The notes under the pieces: generated by a model
Told to the model about the DNA's origin: nothing
The model's database searches: none
The model's input: only the letters and a program-made list of their open reading frames with translations
Shown: in pieces, positions 12,686-22,943 of the stretch
Position numbering within the stretch: position 1 is the stretch's first letter
How the letters are laid out: each line of letters begins with the position of its first letter
NCBI GenBank assembly: GCA_015143735.1
Contig: VKHC01000015.1
Span: 1-29,532, forward strand
Length of the DNA: 29,532 bases
Source of the DNA: Synura sp. LO234KE
Lineage: Eukaryota; Sar; Synurophyceae; Synurales; Mallomonadaceae
Direction of reading: 5' to 3'
Position numbers and translations under genes: made by a program

Positions 12686-13337
12686 ATGGCATTTAGATCA
12701 CAACGGCCGTCGTCTATGACGATGCCATCAAAAGCGCAGATGGCATTTCTAGATATTTCGGAAATGCTTATTGCAAATAGCAAAACCGACCTCTCCGGCC
12801 AGTTACTTGGTTTCGTAAAGGAGCTTGAGACTTGATAGAGGCGTCCTTACGACGACTGGAGTCCAGATCTCCAGCACCATCAATCCTGAACGCAATAAAA
12901 ATTTCCATTTTGGTGAAAATACTAAGTTTATCTTTGAAAAAAAAACTGTTTTGACCACTTCATCCAACAAGTCAGAAAACTGGCTATTTACGTTCGAACA
13001 ATCAACAGCATCGGAGAGCCCTGGGATTTTCCAAAATTCTCTTATTTCGACGCACTCCATCGAATTGGAGTACCAGAAATATCTCGAACGGGTAATCTTA
13101 GAGCTGCAAGACTCGCCAGTCCGGAAGTATTATGGCCCCAGTAGTCAGGAACTCATCCAAGGGGCTTGAATTGAGAGAAAAGAACTGGACTATCAGAGCA
13201 ATCTGCAACGGGCTATCGCATCAACTAATACCAACGAGAAACTAGAATTTACAAATTCAGTGCAAGCTCATGAGCTCAAGTCCACTTTGGCTATCACTTC
13301 TCATCATCTGGACTTCTGGGGAAGCGATCCAAAATGA
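12686..13337 (+). CDS. candidate small gene of unknown function (3 exons)
   Basis: Starts MAFRSQRPSSMTMPSKAQM. Without splicing the frame stops twice. Two introns of the size usual here remove both problems: 12815-12866 (52 nt, donor GTAAAG, acceptor CCAG) and 13127-13177 (51 nt, donor GTATTA, acceptor GAGAG, weak). Exons 12686-12814, 12867-13126 and 13178-13337 then encode 182 aa ending at TGA 13335-13337. If the second intron is not used the product ends at 13169 (143 aa). The C-terminal half has two related segments, ELEYQKYLERVI and ELDYQSNLQRAI, suggesting a helical repeat. No family is recognised. Intron sizes that match the neighbouring genes are the main support; a decayed gene is the alternative. 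Confidence 0.4.
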
Positions 13338-14823
13338 ACTTTTGGTGATCAACTAATTGCAAAATCACAATTCCGGTTTGGGGTGAGCTGCAATTTTGCC
13401 CCTCGCGGCAATTTCCTTGTTGTTGGACTCCTACTGAATTGAATTTCCAAGGAATTCCAAATTTGCATTTACTCTGTGGCTGTTAATCTCAAGAACCAAG
13501 ATGCAATCCAATATCAGTAGCAATTTGGCTGTGGTGCTGTGGTATATCTGCCGCGCGACACTTACATAAGCTTTTTACTACTTTTGTGCTCCTAATGCAA
13601 TGATAGTACTCTTGTAGCTTATATAGGTAGGAATCATATAATGGCATTTCAAGTTGATGTATAATTATGTTTATGCGGCGCACACGTCAAGGGAGGTCGA
13701 TATCCATGTTTTGCTTAACATACCGTGACAGTGAAAACATGGTGAATTTGGGGGAAATGCAGGAAAGCAGATGATGTGTTGGCGACGTGTACGTGGGGGT
13801 ATGCAGACTGCACATACTTTGAGCATAGGGGGAGCGAGGGGTGACACTACAGCGATATCGCAAGTCAAAATGGTACCAAAATACAGTTAGGCGCTAGCGA
13901 GGTTTGGGGACATAGCAGTCGACAGGCTGCTGTGTGGAGCCTTTTCAAGCCATCTGGAAGAAGTTTGACATCTACCAAGTGTTCGAGAATTGATTTGCGA
14001 TCAGTATGACGATATCGCAAGCTTACGTTTCAAGGGTGAAGATGGGTGTAATATGTCGGTCAGCGCTCGGTAGGATTATAGCTGCTTTGGTCCAAATAAG
14101 TCCCTATGATGTAATAAAAGTGTATAGGGGTGGAATGGTTTACCTTTAGAAACGGCTATGGGGGTGCATTCGTATTGGTACTATCGATTCAAGTTTCAAT
14201 AAAAACTTGTAAATGAATCATTTTTAAGAGTCTTCAATTTTGAGGACAATCTGAGTTAAACTCATAGAGAACGAAGCGTTTTGGTGTTTTGAACTGTAAA
14301 TTTGACATCGTTTTATGTATTCAAGAGTGCGACATGTTTCTTGCTAAAAAGTTGCCCATTTCATATCTATCGCTCACGCCGGCTTATAAGCTGTGCTTTA
14401 TCACTCCTCGATGCTTTTGTTATGCTTGGTTAGCCCTCCTATGATCGTATTATCACTGCGCGAAAAATTATAAAAATTATTGCTTATCGTGATTGTTGCA
14501 GTTATTGATATTGACGCTGGTGATGAAATCGGTCGGGTTATTTCCTTCCATGCGGGGATTAATTCAACTTGGAGGGTCTTTCAGTTCCATGAAAATTTTA
14601 AAATCAAACTTTAACTGTTTTTGACCCCACGTCGTTGGATACACCATCTACGAGATTACGTAATTAATTTTTTTCTATGGCCAATATTGGTTTTCGGTGT
14701 TTAGACGTTTGGTTTAGTGAACGAAGTTGATTATTGGTAATCAGCAGTCGTCAACTAGCTTAGGTGAGGATTCTAAGCGAATATATTTGTTTTCGTGTAA
14801 GGGATTTTTGGTGGTACTAACAG
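13338..14823. other. long AT-rich stretch, no gene seen
   Basis: About 1.5 kb with only short open frames on both strands. No domain, tRNA, SINE tail or LINE match recognised. Confidence 0.45.
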
Positions 14824-15180
14824 TCAACTTACATTACAAAGCTTACCAGAGTATTCCTTAGATCCACAGGCTTGAAGTATTGACTTAAGCACATTCCTGC
14901 CAACGTCATGCACCTCCCGTCCAATGATAAATAGCCCAGATTGTTGTGGAGCTACTTGGTTGCGAAGGAGCCTGGAGGGCATGCTTTCTCCGTCGAAATT
15001 GGTATTATAGCATTTTGATCTGCTAGGATGTTTTTCGAGAAAGTCCCACAACAGCAAATGGTAATTAGTCCACCAGTTCGACCAAGACCAGGAAGGCAAA
15101 GAAAAGGGTACGATGTCATGCGTAGTGCCTGTTTAGTAGGAATGTCCTCCCCCGGGGGTGCTACGTGCGTCCGCATCTAC
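14824..15180 (-). pseudogene. decayed dual-specificity phosphatase-like fragment
   Basis: On the minus strand one frame reads APPGEDIPTKQAL and then LCLPGLGRTGGLITICC. GLGRTG is the P-loop core of CDC14/PRL-type phosphatases (normally HC-x-AGLGRTG-x-L). About 30 residues later comes CPPGSFATK, and after a one-base shift APQQSGLFII. This matches the CRPGS-x-x-x-PQQ-x-F segment that follows the P-loop in CDC14. The catalytic Cys is kept, but the preceding His is Leu here. A TAG follows CPPGSFATK, so no intact product is possible. The match is by eye only and rests on two short motifs with right order and near-right spacing. Confidence 0.38.
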
Positions 15181-15359
15181 CTAGTTGGGGACATCGTTCC
15201 CTACTAATCCTTCCGAAAAGAAGGACTTTATTACGCTCTCCGTCGGAGTCTTCCTCTCTCTTCCAGTACTCGGTCAAGGTGTTCAAAATTCGGTACATGA
15301 GGGCTCCTAATTGTAAGACAATAGGGAACTCCTTAGTCTACCAATCACAATTAAGATAA

Positions 15360-16850
15360 AAGATTTTGGCAAACGCTAGCAGCACCAATTCATCTCGTCT
15401 TCTACGAATACCCTCGTCAGATGTCGACCGTCCTAGTATTATACGAGAAGTACTGGCGCCAAACAGAGAAGATTGTACGAACTCGAAACTAATAGAGTCA
15501 ATCTTTCGTTTAAATGATCAAACAAACACTTCAATTGTATCTCTTCTTGAGACTTGCTTCGATGCTCCCACGTTTATCCACTTTCAAAGAATAAAATACA
15601 AAGGCTTCAAGAATCAGATTGGTAATATTACCAAACCAGTTCTGCGTGTACCTTCTCTGACGTCCGTAGAATTCGCACACAATTCATCATTAGCTCTCGT
15701 ATATGCACGTCCAAAATGCCAGTTTCTTCTCAGGATTCCACAATGTACCAAATTTCGTATTCTCTTTACGCAACCTCCAGAAACAGCAGCTCAATCAACC
15801 AGTGTGCTGGAAATGCACCTGAAGAATCTCTTCGCCATATACACCAATCCAATCCATACTAGTCATCATACCTCCAACGATGACAATGATGACCAAGACA
15901 TTCATAGAAAATCAACAGACAAATAGTAAAAGAAGTACGCTGTCTAATACGAGCAAACTTGGCACAGAAACTACCCCTTCGTCGGTACCTCCTTCAAAGA
16001 GACGAGTAAAGAAGATTCCCCCATTGTTATTCCAATACGAAACCTGACAGAACGAGGAGAAACTTAGGTCAAGCCGTTGTCACTATCCTAGGTTATCCTA
16101 CCTTTGATTTACAATTAACTGGAGACATTTGTTCAGACCTAAGACAACGACGTAATCGTACAAGTAAGCAAGCTTGGCATAAAGAGAAAATGAATCTCCC
16201 TACACGCCTGATTCAAAAGAAACAAAATATAGAACATAGCGAAATCGATTCAAACATTGGAGACCTGGCACCCCGGAAGTGAAGACTTATTCAAGTGTTG
16301 GAACGCAAATTTGATCAAATTTATGATTCGACGTATTTTCGTACTTCAAAGTGAATACAACTACACGAAGATATTTTTTGTGCAGATACTATCGAAGTCC
16401 ACTCTAAAAGTAAACGAGAAAGAGTGGATATATATGAAGCTCGCAATTCATTTGACAGTTTGAACTCCGATCGTCAAATATGTCCTGTTACACTGCGGAT
16501 ATAATCAAAGAGGCCATCGACGACGAATTTAAAATTGCTGACAGTGAAAGACTTCTGGAAGAAATGCAAAGACACGCCTTCCTTACCCGAAACAAGGAAG
16601 AAATTGTCGTCCTGAATTAGTAGTTGATTTCATCAACACTTGGTTCACTTATCCAACAACCTATCAATTTCTTTAGATAACCCGGAATAGTGGATAAGCA
16701 GAAATACTGATGAAATTCGAGGTTTTGACTTTCTTATTCGAACGACTAACAAAGTGTAACTCCTCAGTCTCTTCAACGACTACGCGTTACCCTCTTGAAT
16801 TCAAAGCAATTAATTCTTGGAAGGAACGAAGTCCTCTACTAGAGTGCTAA
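15360..16850 (+). pseudogene. large decayed gene, family unknown
   Basis: A 187-codon open frame (15360-15926) without a usable ATG near its start is followed by further open segments in changing frames: SKRRVKKIPPLLFQYE (about 15995-16045), then LGQAVVTILGYPTFDLQLTG and RTSKQAWHKEKMNLPTRLI (about 16060-16275), KFDQIYDSTYFRTSK (from about 16308), HEDIFCADTIEVHSKSKRER, ADIIKEAIDDEFKIADSERL and ELVVDFINTWFTYPTTYQFL (about 16612-16675). Each change needs only a one- or two-base indel, the first in a CCCCC run near 16020, and there is an in-frame stop after YFRTSK. The order suggests one former protein of more than 450 residues. No domain recognised. Splicing could explain some but not all breaks. 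Confidence 0.4.
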
Positions 16851-17497
16851 CGGGCGGGGCGTCCTTCGTGATCCGTCTATTTTTCGATTTTCAGTCACCA
16901 CTCAGCCTACTACTCTTTGTAAAGGCACTCTTTGTAAACCTCTGTAGAGCAATTTATTGGTCACTGCTTTGGCCGCGAGGAATCACAACAAAATGACCGT
17001 GCGCGGCTGAACGAGGGGCATTGATCATGGGAGATATAATATCATGATAAAAATTAGAACGTGGGAAGGACGATAAGGAGCGCCCATGTTATTGCCGTAA
17101 TTCCAATTTTGAAATGACCTTATAATCTCTTAATATTAATAAGAAAGACGGCGAGACATTAACACATTCAGACAAGTTGAGTTAATTACTAAGCCGCCTC
17201 CAGTCCCACGCATTCCATCTATAATGGCCATCGTACCGTGATCGGATTTGATTAAATCTTAGGTCAAGAGCATAGGACAAACAGCACAGTGGTCAGGTAG
17301 TCGATCCTCCGCTGACACCCCTTCCCTCAACTGCTTCTCCATTCTTCAATGGACGGTTACACTGGTACTGATTTTTCTTTAAAATATTTAAACATTCGAA
17401 ATAATTCACGATTTTGCATCATCTTCAGCGCACAGGCATAGTGCGCGGTCAACTGTGGTATCAAAGGGGCGAAGTTCGAATCAACAAAACAGAAACT
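16851..17497. other. intergenic, no gene seen
   Basis: Contains a short direct repeat of ACTCTTTGTAAA near 16909-16938 and otherwise nothing recognised. A GTTCGAATC near 17474 resembles a tRNA B box but has no tRNA fold around it. Confidence 0.4.
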
Positions 17498-18240
17498 CTA
17501 GCAGCAACCGCTTTGCCTAGCCTTCTCTCGTTGTAGAGTAACACCATTCTCAGAGCCATAATGATCAGGATTTTCTTTCAGCCTCTCAACTATATCAGCA
17601 GCGATCGCCATAAAGCAGTTGTCCACGTTGATATTTGCCTTCGCGGATGTTTCGAAGAAACGAATACCGAACTCATCAGCTAATGCTTTTCCTAGAGTAA
17701 ACGTAACTTTCTGTAAGACAGAAATATATGATAGACGAATCCTATTTCAAAAATTCAATAAATTGTTAGTCTTACCCTTTCACTTGGATCCACGTCGCAT
17801 TTGTTGCCTATAAGTACGCGGTTAACATTCTCGGCAGCATTCTGATCTATTTGCCGCATCCAATTCCTCACGTTTGCAAAGCTGGCCTCATCAGATACAT
17901 CATAAACCATCAAGATACCCATGGCTCCACGATAATAAGCCGTCGTAATTGTGCGGAATCTTTCCTGGCCTGCTGTGTCCCAAATTTGAAGCTTCACTTT
18001 AGATTCATTAATAAGAATTGATTTTATTTTGAAATCAATTCCTATTGTTGTAATAAATGATGAAGTAAAAGAATCATCGGAGTATCTTAGGAGCAGGCAG
18101 GATTTCCCAACACCTAAAAGAAGCAGATAAACATCGGTTTAATGAATCAAAAGGTCATACTCACCACTATCTCCAATCAGCAACAACTTTATTAAATAAT
18201 CATACTTTACTGACCGGCTACTGGGACCGCGAGATGACAT
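17498..18240 (-). CDS. Rab-family small GTPase, Rab8/RabE type (3 exons)
   Basis: Membrane-traffic GTPase, by family most likely in post-Golgi exocytosis. Exons 18240-18165, 18113-17776 and 17710-17498 encode 208 aa; introns are 51 and 65 nt. Visible G motifs: P-loop GDSGVGKS (23-30), effector loop [13 protein letters not shown] (43-55), WDTAGQE (70-76), GNKCD (128-132) and ETSAK (158-162). [16 protein letters not shown] is a Rab-specific switch-II segment, and the effector loop suits Rab8/10/13 rather than Rab1 or Rab5. The C terminus ends QSGCC, a double-cysteine geranylgeranylation site. Starts 62 bp from the divergent pirin gene. Subfamily assignment is by recognition and could be Rab10-like. 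Confidence 0.95.
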
Positions 18241-18302
18241 CGATATAAAATTTACAATTTACTATTCCACTGACATACTAGTAACTCATTTTTTCAATCT
18301 GA
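18241..18302. promoter_or_regulatory. 62-bp bidirectional intergenic region
   Basis: AT-rich gap between the divergent Rab and pirin start codons. Both promoters must lie here or inside the neighbouring transcripts. No defined motif assigned. Confidence 0.4.
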
Positions 18303-19538
18303 ATGCTTTCCCTCGCGTATATTTTAATATTTGCAATAGATTTTTTTACTGTTTCTCATAGCTTAAATGTTTTATTCAATGCCAATGTCGGAAGTAGTCT
18401 GAAAACCTATTTGAAACCAGAGATAAAAAAGAATATAAAATTACCAGTATGGCCTGTATGGGGTGGTGTTCTTCAGCAGCTACTAGATTGGGCAGGCCAG
18501 CCTTGTATCTCTTCAATTCTATTTAAAAATGTTGGCGGCAGGGTTGTGCCGTTATCTCTAGAGGAACTCCAAGTGAGCCCGTTTCTACTTTTGGCTCATC
18601 ACTGCCATTCGTTCACTCCATTTGATCCGTTTAGGAAAATATCAGAAATTTTCATTTCCGAAGGATTTCCCGCTCATCCCCATAGCGGTTTTGATACAGT
18701 GACATATTGTTTGGATGGTGGATTTTTGCACCGAGACTCTGAGGGAATGAAGATGAGTTACGGAGACGGTGATGTACAGTGGATGAGGGCTGGACGAGGA
18801 ATCATTCACGAAGAAATGTGGGACAACGTTAAGAGCTACTCTTCGCATCAGAAAATAGAAATTTTTCAAATATGGGTTAATTTACCTCAAAAGCTTAAGG
18901 CCAACTCCCCCGCCGTTAAACTTATAAAAAGTTCGGAAATTCCTGACTTTGTAGTTGATAATGGGATACAAGTAAAATTAATCGCAGGAACTGTGTCTGA
19001 CATTCGTAAGGGACTTTCCTACGAGGGGCCAGGGAATGTTATTGCAGGGTCCCCGACTGCAATTCTGCACATAACCGTACCGAGTAAGAAGCGACTGGAA
19101 TTATCTGTTCCGAAGCAAAGTACTTCCTTGGCTTACATACGAGCAGGATCAGCAACAGTCAGAGGAGATGTGGAGCAGCCCCTGCGGTACAGCGACAGCG
19201 TTTTATTCCGCGACGATTTTATTGACGACCAAACCAGTGCATCTGAATCGAATCCTGCCAATTATAACGATTCATCGTATCGCGTAATTGACCTGCAGGC
19301 CGAGGAGGAGGGAGTTGATTTGCTGCTGCTGGTCGGAGAGCCTTTAGGTGAACCAGTGTTATGGAACGGACCATTCGTACAGGAGAATGAAAGGGACTTG
19401 TATCGCGTCGCCCGAGTGTTCTCTCGAGTGGGGCGAAGTGGATTCTGGGACTTTCGCTTGACAGACTCCGAATGGCTTCGACATGTGAAGGGACTGGATT
19501 TACAAAGGCTGATCGATAAAGAGGAGGAAGGCAATTGA
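18303..19538 (+). CDS. pirin-like cupin protein with N-terminal leader
   Basis: Single-exon 411-aa protein. The bicupin core carries the four metal ligands of pirin: H125 and H127 in FPAHPHSGFDTVTY, H169 and E171 in AGRGIIHEEMW. Other family marks are FDPFR (107-111), YGDGDVQWM (153-161) and a C-terminal cupin (about 210-380). Pirins are iron-containing proteins; animal pirin is a nuclear cofactor and bacterial forms can act on flavonols, so the reaction here is unknown. The protein is about 120 residues longer than animal pirin (about 290). The extra N terminus begins MLSLAYILIFAIDFFTV, a hydrophobic stretch that could be a signal peptide or anchor, followed by WPVWGGVLQQLLDW before the core. 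Secretory or organelle targeting is inferred. The first ATG is used; a later start would lose the leader. Confidence 0.92.
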   Translation: MLSLAYILIFAIDFFTVSHSLNVLFNANVGSSLKTYLKPEIKKNIKLPVWPVWGGVLQQLLDWAGQPCISSILFKNVGGRVVPLSLEELQVSPFLLLAHHCHSFTPFDPFRKISEIFISEGFPAHPHSGFDTVTYCLDGGFLHRDSEGMKMSYGDGDVQWMRAGRGIIHEEMWDNVKSYSSHQKIEIFQIWVNLPQKLKANSPAVKLIKSSEIPDFVVDNGIQVKLIAGTVSDIRKGLSYEGPGNVIAGSPTAILHITVPSKKRLELSVPKQSTSLAYIRAGSATVRGDVEQPLRYSDSVLFRDDFIDDQTSASESNPANYNDSSYRVIDLQAEEEGVDLLLLVGEPLGEPVLWNGPFVQENERDLYRVARVFSRVGRSGFWDFRLTDSEWLRHVKGLDLQRLIDKEEEGN

Positions 19539-20099
19539 AGGGCTGGCGGGAATATGAGGTAGAATGCTCTGATCAAATACCGTTACTGGAAATCCTAATG
19601 AGTTCTAGATCGCCTTCGCTTGATGTCTTTGATGTCGCGTAAAACTGTTATTTTTTTGATTCAAATCGTTACGTGTCAATTTTTAATCTTAGTTCACCGA
19701 AAATCGTTAAAATAGTTGTTGAGAGTTCCTAGTGCTAGGAATGTTCGGAGGCGAATGTGGACATGCTGCTATATTGCCACGGGCGCCTGAGATAGTAACA
19801 GTATCTTATGTTTCAATTAACATATCCAATCTCCTTACCGAAAATCACATAATTAGCATACCCAATCGCCTGCCTCTTGCTTGAGTCATACTAGCAGTAG
19901 TAGGAAGCTGCCCCAGCAGCACAAGGAGAGGCAAAGAAAGGTTTGTTGGAAATTATTCAATTAACTCTTAAAACCGCTGGTGCTGTCATCATCCTGATCA
20001 AACGGCTACATCTGGTAGTACGTCTCCACCACTAGGTTTTAACACGTGTCATTCCGAGGACGATTTGCACCATATATAATCATCAATCCTCTGCCACTA
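19539..20099. other. 3' flank of pirin gene, no gene seen
   Basis: AT-rich, short open frames only. Includes the small palindrome listed separately. The 5' edge of LINE copy B lies near its right end but could not be fixed. Confidence 0.4.
19726..19741. other. perfect 7-bp-stem palindrome
   Basis: TTCCTAGTGCTAGGAA: a 7-bp stem with a 2-nt centre, about 190 bp after the pirin stop. It lies in an 18-bp word (from 19719) that recurs with one mismatch at 12489, in the flank after RPS12. A 3'-UTR hairpin is possible; chance is not excluded. Confidence 0.3.
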
Positions 20100-20371
20100 G
20101 AGTCGTTCTGAGTTGCTTCGACTTGCTTAGACACGTTCTTACTGCCGAAGCGCAGTTAGAACATCTTATGAGCATCACTGTCTTGAAGGCCGCGCCCGAC
20201 CGCCGAAAATGGCAACGTTGGATTAAATACGAAGAGCGTTGGAGCCCTACCTTTGCCGCCCTCCAAGCAAAAACTCACGCCATGCTTCAAATTCAACGGC
20301 TTCTTGGGGTCCTCCCCCGTTCTTGTCGATTGCAGGGCTGGACCTCTGCTCTAGAAACTCAGTTAGGTATT

Positions 20372-20391
20372 GCTCGTACGAGCTCGTACGA
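20372..20391. repeat. 10-bp tandem duplication that is also a palindrome
   Basis: GCTCGTACGA occurs twice in tandem; 20374-20391 is an 18-bp perfect inverted repeat. It lies in the N-terminal region of LINE copy B and disturbs its frame. Probably slippage within the dead element. Confidence 0.6.
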
Positions 20392-20939
20392 TTGGTGAGT
20401 GGGATTGCATTGTATCTGTTCTCGACTTTCAACATCGCATCCCCCTTGGGATTGGGGTACTGTCCTTACCCCTCAAGAATGGCACTTCCAGGACGTCGCC
20501 AAGACCACAGGTCTAAAATTTGCAGCGATTTCCAACTTCAAATTACACCGTGTCAGCTTGAACTGCTACAGACGGAAGAAACGTGTTGTTAGCCTTTCTC
20601 CGCGCATTTTGCCCAGCTGGAGGACAATATTTCCGAGTCCAATGTGCACCTCGGAATTCAATCTCTACTGAACGAGACTACTCCGGAAGTCCCCTTCGAC
20701 CAGTACGACTTCGGCTCCCCAGACCAGACTCCGACGAGTCCAACGGCGCTGCATGAGTTTATGACCAACAACATGTTCGACCGCCATTTTCCATACCAAC
20801 CTACTGCTGCCCCGGCTTTACACGACGGCTCCCTCCTCTGAGACGACGTCCTACACGGCACATAGGATTTTCGGTTACGCCATACGGGTCTGAATATCTC
20901 AGGTGCGCTGGAAGACCGCGCGGACACACCGCACGTTCT

Positions 20940-22130
20940 ATGGCAGGCTCTGCGTAACGTTCCATGCCGGGACAGGGTCAGCGAGCATCTGCAATCCCTC
21001 ATCCAATCTCTCCCCACCTTAGAACAACTTCAGATCATCATTCACTCCAAAAGCGGTCATTCCTCCGGCGGCCTCTCTGGCTTAAAGTATAAGCATATCC
21101 AGAACTGGCCTCTGGCCATGGTTGAGGAAGCCTACAATTGTCTCATGACCATGTGGACGAACCGAACCTCCTCCACCGCGGCATGGAAGTGGAAATGGCT
21201 CGTGCCCATCCCTAAGGGCACCGCTCAGATGATCCAGGATGTCCAACCTAAAATGCTTATGGAGACACGTCGCAAACTGTGGACCGGTCTGGTGGTTCAA
21301 CAAGTTACAAACTCCCTCTCCAGACGCATGTGGGATACTGTCGTTAAATCAGTATGCTTACCTACCTGTAACATGCCGAATCGGGGTATACGGACAAGGT
21401 AAACCTTCAACTCATTAACACCTTGGAAAACGCCTTGGATGATCAGCACTACTTTATGGATGTCCTAGGATATGAAGAAAGTCTTTGACTCCGCACTAAT
21501 TCTCCTTTGTTGGCAACGTGTCGGTGTTCCTCTCCCGATCACGCAGTGGCTAGTCGATCGCAAATGGCCGGCTACGCGATTGTTCGGATCTTTACGCCCT
21601 GGAACCGCCCTGGAACAATGGGACACCCACGGACTCGATGGTGCCAAAGACAACGCATTCAACCCAGAACGCGGCACGGGCCAAGGTGACATACACAGCC
21701 CGTTCACCTAGCTTGCAGTATTTGATGCTTTGTTGTGTACGCCTGAGCACACGCCCTCTACCGGACATCATGTCCGCCTGAGGCGATCGAATGGCACCCT
21801 CTATGATGCCCGGGACAACTACTACGCCGATGAGCTCCAATCCTTCGGTGCGACTCTTGAAGGCGTAAAAAGGACTGCTGATCTAGTCTCCACTTACGCT
21901 TCATTTTTCAATCCCTCCATCGCAACGCATAAACTCCGTGCGTTTCACTACTGTGGTGTATCACCTGCTTCTGCACACCCTCTTCAGTTACTTGTGCATA
22001 CCTCTGGGTGAAATCCACACCCCAACAGATTCGCTTAAAACATACAGCACATTCCGCAGCTTGGGTGTAGAATACCCTATCAATCCTGGCGACTCCACCT
22101 CTCTGTCCCTCAGCAGTAGAAACTATTGAC
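20940..22130 (+). pseudogene. reverse transcriptase domain of LINE copy B
   Basis: RT motifs in order across changing frames: GLSGLKYKHIQNWP (finger), WKWKWLVPIPKG (motif 1/2), KMLMETRRKLW, then a palm with FMDVLGYEE and KKVFDSALILLCW, where the motif-A aspartate is readable (MDV) but the frame breaks close by. Next is NPERGTGQGDIHSPFTW (motif B, normally RGTxQGD-x-x-SP), then NYYADELQSFGATLEGV (motif C) and STFRSLGVEYPINPGD (motif E). Motif C reads YADE where active enzymes have (Y/F)xDD, so the second catalytic Asp is Glu. Organisation and motif wording are those of non-LTR RTs. Inactive. Confidence 0.8.
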
Positions 22131-22810
22131 TTCTCTTCGGGCCATTTCAATCAAGAAGGCATCCGCCAGAGAAGTTAACATGGTCATTACTAAGTGTCCT
22201 TTCGACCGCTTATGTCGGTGTTCTCCCTTCCTGGTCACTCCAGGAATATGATGGTATTGATGGGCTTTTTGACTCTTTTTGCTCCTGAACACCGCCGGCG
22301 CACTAAGAATCTCCGCTCCTCGCAGCCTGAGAACCTATATCAGCCTGCGTCAGTTGGGAGTCAGGGCTACAAGCACATATATCCATTCCCAACTAATATT
22401 GCAAACGTTCCTGTTTTAACAGTGCCATAAACTCAAAGGACCCGTGGACACGTTGGGCGGCGGACGCTTTACTACGGAGGGGCCATAAAATGTCTCACAA
22501 GGTTCCTTTGGCAGCCATCACTCCACAGGATATGCCAGGCCTGGGTTCTGGATCTCCAGTCTGATCTCATTTTGGTGGAAAGGCGATGCATGCTTGACTA
22601 CGCAACGGTCCCCTCCGGAACTTCCGATCCTCCCTCCCCTGAACCAATCCCATTTGGGTACTCCCCTGCCCGGCCACACTTGGATCCCTTCCAATATCAA
22701 GAGCCTCCTAGATTTCCACCTCTCCTCCTATGGCGATTAGTGGGACTTCAAACGCGGGTAATGGACATGGCGGGAAGCCACCGGCCCCCCTTGTGCTGAA
22801 TCAATCGTTA

Positions 22811-22825
22811 GACTCCCTCCGCCTC
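22811..22825 (+). repeat. target-site duplication, left, SINE copy 1
   Basis: GACTCCCTCCGCCTC, repeated exactly at 22929-22943 on the other side of the SINE. Confidence 0.85.
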
Positions 22826-22928
22826 GATTACCCTTACCCCTAGTGGGATCGGCCTATTTGGCTCATAAGCTTTGATTGATATGTTCGCATGTTTTTCTCT
22901 AAGCTAAGTATATATTTGGGGAAAAAAA
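22826..22928 (+). mobile_element. SINE copy 1 (5'-truncated)
   Basis: About 103 bp beginning GATTACCCTTACCCCTAG, with the shared body (GGCTCATAAG, ATATGTTCGCATG, CTAAGCTAAGTATAT) and ending in A-runs. Flanked by a perfect 15-bp duplication, or 16 bp if the A at 22810/22928 is counted. Inserted in LINE copy B, so it is younger than that LINE. Its start corresponds to the B-box point of the tRNA-like head, as in copy 2. Confidence 0.88.
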
Positions 22929-22943
22929 GACTCCCTCCGCCTC
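22929..22943 (+). repeat. target-site duplication, right, SINE copy 1
   Basis: Exact repeat of 22811-22825. Confidence 0.85.

Noticed and set aside
17440-17490. tRNA or SINE with B box GTTCGAATC
   Set aside because: No A box at the right distance and no cloverleaf; a single 9-mer is not evidence.
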